Shown in pieces: positions 52,541 through 61,500 of a stretch of DNA of 64,000 bases. Every line of letters begins with the position of its first letter. Positions within the stretch are counted from its first letter, which is position 1. Under the pieces are notes generated by a model. That model was given only the letters and a program-made list of their open reading frames with translations, searched no databases and was not told the origin of the DNA. This DNA comes from Streptomyces sp. PTY087I2. Lineage in GTDB: Bacteria > Actinomycetota > Actinomycetes > Streptomycetales > Streptomycetaceae. A program made the translations under genes and the position numbers. Location of the stretch: the NCBI RefSeq assembly GCF_001687325.1, contig NZ_LZRD01000005.1, positions 100,261 to 164,260 on the forward strand, in the 5' to 3' direction.

Positions 52541-55500
52541 GTGAGCATCCAGGTATCGCCCGAGGTCAACGCCATGATCTTCATCCTCACCGGGGAGAAG
52601 CTCATGGACGCCGACGAGGATCTCGCCTTCGAGAGCCGTCGGCCCTACTCCGGCCTCGGGCGCAAACTGGACCGGCTGTCCTCGCTGATCGACAAGTCGA
52701 TCCACGACATCGGCGAGTCCATGCCGGACGACCTCGCCTCGTCGTACGCCAAGGCGATGGGCATGCTCATCGACGACGGCGGCAAGAACTATCTGCGCGA
52801 GTTCTCCGAGCAACTCGACAGGATCGCCGAGGGCCGCCGCAAGACCTCCATGGACATCATGGAGTCCAAGTGGCAGGTCATCGCCGAGGTCATCCGGCTG
52901 CTCATCGAGATCGCCATCTATCTGGCGATGTCCTTCTTCACCGGGGGCGCCTCGGCCAGCCAGATCATGATGGCCAAGCTGCGCAGCCGGTTCTTCATCC
53001 TCACCACCCTCAGCCACCTCCTCCAGCGGCTGCACCTGGCCCCCTCGCTGACCGAGGCGTTCGCCGAGGCGTTCACCACGTTCGCCGTCCGGCTCGCGAT
53101 GATGAACTTCGCCCCGGACGGCCGCCGCCCCGACTCCATCGACTGGGGCGACATCGGCAAGGCCGCCGCGTTCGGCGCGGCGGCGGGGTTCTTCACCAGC
53201 GTCTTCGAGAAGTTCGCCAAGGACATCGTCCGCAGCTTCGACGGCTCCTTCCTCAAGGGAGGCCGGGATCTCGACTTCAAGAACCCCGACTGGCGGGACA
53301 AGCCGAACGTCGACATCAAGACCAGCGGCCCGAACCCGAGCCCGAACCCCCATCCCAAGCCGGACCCCGACCTTCCCGACCCTCCGAAGGACCGCCCCGA
53401 CCCGAATCCGTACGGCAACGGCAACGGCAACGGCCCCACCTCCTCGCCCGGCCCGGTGCCCGTCACCTTCCGGGACGGCCCGTTCTCCTTCCGCAACAAC
53501 CCCGAGCTGTGGCGCAACAGCCAGATCCTGCGGCTCAACCTCGACCGGCCGGGCGCGCTGGCCGCGCACTACGGCCTGAAGGGGACGGCGGACTTCCTCG
53601 CCGCAGGTGCGGGCGAGGTGGTCGCGGAGATCTTGATCAAGGGGGCGTTCGACGGCGACTGGTCCTCCAGCTGGACCACGTTCGTCGGCGCGGGGGTGAG
53701 CAGCCGCGTCGAGTCCACCCTCATGGGGGCCGCGCTGAACAGCGGTGCCGAACTCCGCCACGTCATCGACAAGTTGCGCAACCAGCCGCCGCCGACCGTC
53801 TCCGGCGGCAACGGCTCGGATACGGGCGGCTCCGACCGTGCCGAGGGCACCTCCCGTGCGGACGCCACCGGCGGCGACGGCCCCGGCGCCGGGCTCTCCT
53901 CGCCGCCGCCTCCGGTCGTGCAACAGACCGCGAGTCAGGGCGATGTGAGTGGCAGTCAGTCGCCGCCGCCGTACGTGTCGCAGGACCCGCCGCCGCCCTA
54001 CGTCTCGGCCGACCCGCCGCCGTACACGCCGGGACCCCTGCCGGTGACAGCGGCCGAGAACGCGCTGTGGCAGCAGGTCCACCAGGGTCCTGCCGAGGTC
54101 CGGGAACAGGCGCTGCGGGACCTGGCCGCCCTCCGGGGTTCCCAGCCGCCGGGCCCCGCCGAGATCGGCGTACACGACGGGGTGCACGACCGGCTGTCGC
54201 AGCTGCCCGAGGTACGCGTGGTGCCCACGGGGAACGGCCCGGCCGGCCAGGTGGACACCGACGAGGTGCGCCGGGCCCTGGAGAGCTTCGGCACGCCGGT
54301 GACGGTGGATGCGCCGGTGGTGGGGGAGGGGTCTCCGGGAGGCTCGTTCGGCGCAGGTGCCGGTACGCCCGGTGGGGCGGGGAGCCCGGAGGGATCGCCC
54401 GGCACCAGTACCACCGGTGCGCCTCCGCTGACCGTCGTCGTCTCCGAGGGCCCGCCGCCGCTCGCCGCGTCGCCGGAGGCGGCCGAGCTGCTGGACGGTG
54501 CCGGGGTGGACCGGGCCGTGGTGCTCGGTCCGCCGACCGGATCCGACGCGACCGGACAGCCGGTGCGCGAGGCGGTCGAGCTGACCCGGGAGGGCCCCGG
54601 TGCGCCGGTGCAGGTCCGTCCGCTCGCCGGTCCCGAGTTCGCCGGGGTGCCCGACGGCGGCCCGAACACGGCGTTCCCCGGCGCGAACGTGCTGCTTCCG
54701 ATCGCCGATGCTCTCGGCGTGCCGCCCGTGATGGCAGCCGCTCCGCCGTCCGCCGCATCGGCCAGCCCGGCCCCCACGTCGGCGGCCTCACCGCCGCGTA
54801 CCCTCGCGCAGGGCGGCCCGTCCGGCGACACCGGCACGGTCGAGGCCCCGCCGGGCGACCAGGCGTCGCAGACGTCCACGGAGATGCCCGAGCCGTCCAC
54901 CGATACGCCGGAGCCGTCCACCGACACCGAGTCCGGTCCGGCCGACTCCGATACCGACACCGCCGGCACGCCTCGCCGTACCGAGTCCGAGCAGTACGAC
55001 ATCGACCCGTCCTCCGTGAAGGTCGTCTCGGGCGAGCCGACTCCCGCCGGCGACCTGCCCGGCCCGGACGTCAAGGCTCCGCCCGGCAACACCGCCCCCG
55101 AAGCCGCCCCGGACATCAAGCCCGCAGCTGTCCCGACCTCCTCCGCGACTCCCCCCGCCCCCACCGACGTACCCACCCCCTCCAAGCAGGCCGCCGACGC
55201 CCGCCCCTGGACCGAGACCGCCACCGACCTGCACCTGGAGTCGCGGCCGGACAGTGCCACGGACGCGAGCAACACCCCGGTCACCCCGATCGTCACCAGC
55301 ACCACCAGCAGCAGCACACCGCCGCCCCCCACGGCCGGCCCCTCCGTCACCACGCTCGACCGGAAGACGGTGCCCTTCAGCGAGCTGCGGCGCTTCGTGC
55401 CGCAGGCGGCGTTCGCCCCGCAACCCGGCGTGGCCGTAAGGACGGTGACCATCTCGCAGAGCCCGGCCGAGGACGGTACGCCACGGAGCGCGGGCCGGGA

Positions 55501-58500
55501 GGCGCTGCTCGGGCAGGACAGCTTTCGCGGGGTACGCACCACCTCGGCCGAGCCCCCGACGCCGCCCGGGACTTCCGAGGCGCCGCCCGCCCCCCGTACG
55601 GTCTTCACCGGCCCGCCGGCCGCGCTCCCCGGCTCCGGCACCGAGCGGGGCGCCGACTACTTCGTGGGCCACGGCACGCCCCGTGCCGTCACGCTCGGCA
55701 CGGACAATGCCGCGTACCCGACCGTCAAGGTCAGTGGGGTGCAGCTCGGCGAAGTCCTCAAGTCCTGGGCGCAGGAAGGCGACCAGGACCGGCCGCTCGT
55801 GCTGTTCTCCTGCGAGACCGGGCAGCAGCCGAAGATCGCGGGGCTGCCGGTCGCCCAGCACGTGGCGAACCGGACCGGACGCCCCGTGTACGCGCCGACC
55901 ACCGAGGCCGGCACGGCGAAGGACCGGGACGGCAACGTCCGCGCGGTCCTCGGCGAAGGCCCCGACGGGCCGGGCCGGTGGCGGCTGTTCACCCCGGAGC
56001 CCGCCGGGGCCGACCTGGACGGCCTGGCGCGCGACGCCGGACTGCACGCTGGCCCGGACCCGGCCGACGCCTTCGCCCGTGCCCGTACCCTCCAGCAGGT
56101 CCGCACCCTGCGCGAGGCACTCGGCCCGGACGCCGAAAAGCAGCCGGGCAACCGGGAGCTGGTGGCGGCGCTCGCCTACGTGGACGGGCTGCGCTGGCTC
56201 GATCCGGGCACCGCCGCCCGGTACGGCGACGGCCGGATGACCCCGGACCTGCTGGACCGGATGGTCACCGACTGGCACACCGCCACCCACGGCACGAACG
56301 TCGACCCGGCCACCGGCCCCACCCCGGGGCAGTACCGGGCGTTCCTCGAAGCCGCCGCGGACCTGCGGGCGGGCGCGACCCGCGAGACGACGCTCGATGC
56401 CCTGCTGCCGCCCCCGCCGCCCGAACTGCCCCCGGACACCCTGGTTTCCCGGCCCGATGTGCTCGGCCTGTCCTACGCGCGCTCCGCGCAGATCACCTGG
56501 TCGCTGTCCGACGCCCCGCTGCCGCTGTCCGAACTGGGCCTCGGCCCCGACGACACCGCCGAGCTGGCGCGCCGCCTGGACCTTGCGGCCCCGCCCACCC
56601 GCCCGGAGAGCATCGCCGAGGACGTACAGCTGTCCGGCAAGGACACAGGGACGCCGGGCATCACGGACACCGTCCACGCGGACGGCCAGGCCTTCCGCAG
56701 AATGCCCGCCCGGGGCGACGGGGACTGCCTGTTCCGGTCGATCCTCGACACCGCGCGCAGCCACGCCGTCCCGCCCCCGTGGGCCGCACGGAACGTCGCC
56801 GGACTCCGTAGCCTGCTCCGCGACCGGCTCACCGGCTCCGAACTGCTCGCCCCGGACGTCGAGGCCACCCCCGACCCGGTGCTCGCCGTCGTCGACGACC
56901 TGCGGATGACCGCCCTGGCCGGGGTACGGGACCCGGAGGCGCGGGAGCGGATCGGGCAGCGCTGGGACCGGATCGAGCAGGCGGTCGTCAAGGACGGCGA
57001 CGGACGTCGGTGGCGGCGCATCCTCCACGACAGCGGCTACCCGCACCTCGCTGACGTGGCGCCCACCCCCGCCGACGCACGGCGGCTCGGCACCGACGGG
57101 CTGATCCTCGCGGCGGCCGAACTGCCGGGCCTGTGGTCATCGCCCTTCGCCGACGCGCTCCCGCTCGCCCTGGCGCACACCCTCGACATCGAGCTGCGGC
57201 TCGTCCGGCCCGACGCGTCGGCCCCGGCGGGCACCTCCGTCACCCCGCTCAACCCGGGCGGCCGGAGCGGCACCCTGCACGTGGCGTACAACGGCGCCGA
57301 CCACTACGACGCCCTGGTCCCGGCCACCGCCCTGCCCGCCGCCCCCACCTCGGCCCCGGCCCCCGCTCCCACGCCCGCCCCGGCCACCGAGACCCCGGCC
57401 GGCTCCGACGTGTTCGGGGAGTGGCTGCGGAGCATGGGCGGCGTCACCGACCTGGACGCGCCCACCGAGGAGAGCCCGGACCGGGGCGATCCCGTACCGC
57501 TGGAGACCCAGCTGGACCGGCACCGCCCGGCACGGCTGCTGACCGGCGAGGACGCCCGGCCGCCGGGCCCCGCCCCGCGCACGGTCACCTTCGACGACGG
57601 CAGCCGCCTGCCCACCGTCCTGATCAGCCCGGACGCCGACCCGAACGCCGACCCGGGCGACGGTTCCACCGGCCCGGGCGCGCGGACCACCGCCGGGGCG
57701 CCGAGGACCGGGCTCCTCAACGGCCCGGGCGTCCTCACCCTGCGCTCGCCCGAGCAGGTGGCGAAGGAGGTCTTCGACCAGCTGCCCAAGAAGCTCCGCG
57801 CCCAGTTCGACGAGGCGGAGCTGCTGCGGCTGCTGAAGGACCAGCCCGGCGCGTTCACCGCCCCGCGCGGCGCCCGCTTCGTGGGCCGGGAGAAGTCCGG
57901 GGTCGGCCACGAGATGATCGTCGAGGCCGTCCCGTACCACCGCTGGGAGCGTTTCGCCGAGGTGGGCGGCGGCACCGTCCGGCTGGACACCATGCGGCGC
58001 GGCCAGGCCGGTACGGGCGGCGGGCGCGGCGTCGGTGTCGGCCGCCGGATCGCCGGGGCGCTGGGCATGGGCCCGCCGCTCAACTGGATGCTGAAGATCG
58101 GCGTCTCGCTGGGCTGGACCCGCAGGACCGACTACACCCAGGGCACCCAGGCGTACCACCAGAGCGAGTACCGGGCCGTCGACGGGTCCCACCTGCACCT
58201 GGACGACGTCCACTACCGGGTGCGCGTCGAACGCGTCACCGAGGCCCCGAAGACCCCTGGGCCGACGCCTCCCGGGCCGGGCACTCCGCCCGCCGCCGCT
58301 CCCCGCTGGCAGCGCAGCCAGGTGCACTCCGCCGCCTTCGCCCTGCGGGACGGGCTGAGCTGGCGGCTTCCGGACGACCTCACCGTGCCGTTCAAGGGGC
58401 CGAAGCGCGCCCCGGAGACGCTCACCTTCCCGGACGGGGTCGAACCGCGGATCACCGACACGACCGCCCTCCACCTCACGGACCCGCCGGAGGATGTGGC

Positions 58501-61500
58501 GCTCGCCATCTCCGGTGCGCGCCCCGGCAGTTCGGCACACCGGACGCTGATCTCGTACGTACGGCCCGGGCGGCTCCTCGGACTCTTCGGGCGGCTCTCC
58601 GGACCCGTCAGCGGACCCGAGCTGACCCGGGGCAGCGGGCAGCACCCGCTGGGCCATCTGATCGTCGAGCGGTCGATCCCGCACCGGGCCACCCTCGTCA
58701 CGGAGTCGGTCAAGGCCGAGGTCCGCGACCTGACCCAGACGACGTACCAGAACCAGCGCGCCCACGTCCGCGACACCCGCCTCGGCGTCCAGGTCACCGC
58801 CGGGCCGAACTACACCCTTGTCGGCCCCGAGACCGATGTGCGCCTCCAGGGCGGCCCCCTGGTCCGCACCGATCTCAGCGCGGGCCGTGGCCACTACCTC
58901 GGCGCGGACGCCGCCCGCAAGGTGACCGGCCGCGTCCGCAACCACCCGTTGGCGCTGTACCGGGTGGAGCGCACCCTGATGGTGCGCAAGGCCGGCCAGC
59001 CCGCCTCCGCCGCCCGGCCGGTCCGGGTGGTAAGCCTCGACTGGTACTCCACGCAGGACGCGCGCCGCCTCGCGGGCTGGGACAGCCGGACGCCGGGAGC
59101 GGCCGGCCCGAACCCGGACGCCGAGCCGCCGGTGCCGTGGTACCTCACCCGGGAGGACCCGGTGCACCTGGGCGGTCAGGTCCGCGCCGAGGGCTTCGTA
59201 CCGGATCGGCGGCCCCCGGCCCCGGCCACCACCACGGCCGCCCCGGCGACCACGGCGACGACCACCCCCGCACCCGCTCCGGTCACGGCTGCCCCCGCCC
59301 CCACCCCTCCGGACCCTCTGAAGGCCTTCACCGACACGGTCCTGGACACGCTGCACCGCGCGTACCCGTCGCTTTTCGTCCCGCCGTTGATGCTGCGCCA
59401 CCCCCATCTGGCCAAGCTCTGGTACGGGGACGGGCGCATGCGGACCGCCCTGCACAACGAGCGCCAGGTGCGCGAGGCGCTGAACCGGCCGACGCTCGCG
59501 CAGAGCCTCGACGACCTCACGACCACCGGGGTGCCGGTCACCCTCACCGAGGACGGCAAGGTCCGCCGGGGCCACCACACGCTCATCCTGCGCGCCCGCC
59601 TCACCGACCGGCGGTTCGAGACCACCCTCAGCGAACGCTCCCTGCGCAACGCCGTCATCGGCACCGAGATCTCCGGCCAGGGGCAGCAGGAGTCCACCAC
59701 CCTCTCCGCCGGGGTCGAGCTGGGCATCTCGCCGCGCGACCACGCCAAGGACCCCGGCACCGGGCTGCCCCGCCAGGCCGGCAACGTCGCCCTGGGCGCC
59801 CGCTACGCCCATACGCGCACCCGCGCCACCAAGAACACCGTCGCGGTCGCCCACGATCAGCTGGCCTTCCAGAGCGGCGCCGATCTCTACAGCTACCAGG
59901 TGGAGTTGGGCGCCACCTTCGAGGGCCACCGCCGCCCGCGCGGCTGGACCCGGCTCGTCTCGGTGGGGCTGCTGGGCGCGGGCGTCTTCGTCAGCAAGGT
60001 CGCCGAGCGCCCGCTGTTCGCCCGGGGGACCGAGACCGTCGGCCGGGTGGAGCTGGCCGTCCCCGCCGCCCACGGCTCCGACCGCCACGCCCCCGCCGAC
60101 CCTCCCGCCACCGGCCCCGCGCCGACGCCCGCACCCACCCCCGTACCGCGTCCCCTCTCCTCCACCGAGGCGGACCAACTCCTCGACGGAACACGGCCCT
60201 TGCCCCGGACGTCCTCGTCCGACCGGCAGCTCGTGAACAATCTGCTCAGCGCCCCGCACGTCGTCCTCAGCACCGAGGGCGGGGAGCAGCGCCAGCGGCT
60301 CGTCCAGGACACCGCCGACCGCGCCACCGGCACCTCCTGGCACGTCAGCGCGCCCGGAACCCCGATCCGCACCGCCCTGCGCCGGGCCATGGCCAACCTC
60401 GGTGTCGCCGGGCAACTCGGCCAGTACCTGGGCCCGTTCGGCTCCCGCATCACCGGGCTCACCGGCGCAGGCCCCTTCTCTACGCACTACCTCAAGGCGG
60501 CGGTCCGGGGCGAGCTGGAGAACGTACGCGTCAAGAGCGATCCGAAGCCGGGCAGCCTCGAAGCCACGATCGGCAACGAACACCGCGTCGCCGGAACCTC
60601 CGGCAGCGGATCCCGGACCACTCTCGGACTCCAGGGCGCGGTGACGCCTGTGCAGCAGGCGCCCGGTCAACAAGCCCTGGTGGGGGCGTACTCGTCCGCG
60701 CTCCAGTACGCCTGGGGCAAGGGCCGCAGCGTCTCCCAGACCCTCACCCGGGGCCGCAACACCACCCTCAGCTACGCCGGCCGGATGTATCTGGTGGTCG
60801 CCGACGCCGCCGAGACCGTGGCCGTACGGGACCGGTGGACGGCCGCGATGGGGACGGTCGGCACCCGCGCCGGGGGCCGGATCAGCTCCGCCGCCGGGCG
60901 GATCTCCGACCGGCTGGGGCGCGGCCTCTCCCCGCGCCGGGCCGCCGCCACGCTCCAGCGCATCCGCGACGCGGTGATGTTCCACCTGCCGATGCAGGAC
61001 GCGATCGAGGCCGGGCTCGCCCCGGACGGACTCGGGACGGGCACACCGGACAACCTCGGCGGCGGCTACCGGCTGCCCCCGTTCCTGCGCCGCCACTTCC
61101 CCTCCCACCCCAGCGGGCAGCTCGACGCGAGCCGGGCGGCGCAGCAGCTGATGGGGCAGCTGAAGAGGCTGGGCGTGCCCTCGCACGACCGGGAGCAGGC
61201 GCTCCAGCGCGTGTCGCCGGACTTCCTCCGCTCCCATGTGCACGAGCTGACCACCGACGGAATGGCCCTGCCGGTCCACTACCGCACCTGGTCCAGCCCG
61301 CACCACCTGCCGGTCGGCGGCAGCCCCGGGCAGCTGAAGCTGACCCTGACGCCGGTGACCACCACCGTGGAACGGCTGCGTACGGGCTATGAGTTGGAGG
61401 ACTACCGCACCACCGCCCGCGACGACGTCGACGGCCGGTCCCAGGACCGCGGCGCCGATGGAACGCTCAGCGCGAGCGAACGCGCCGCGGGCGGCGGGGT

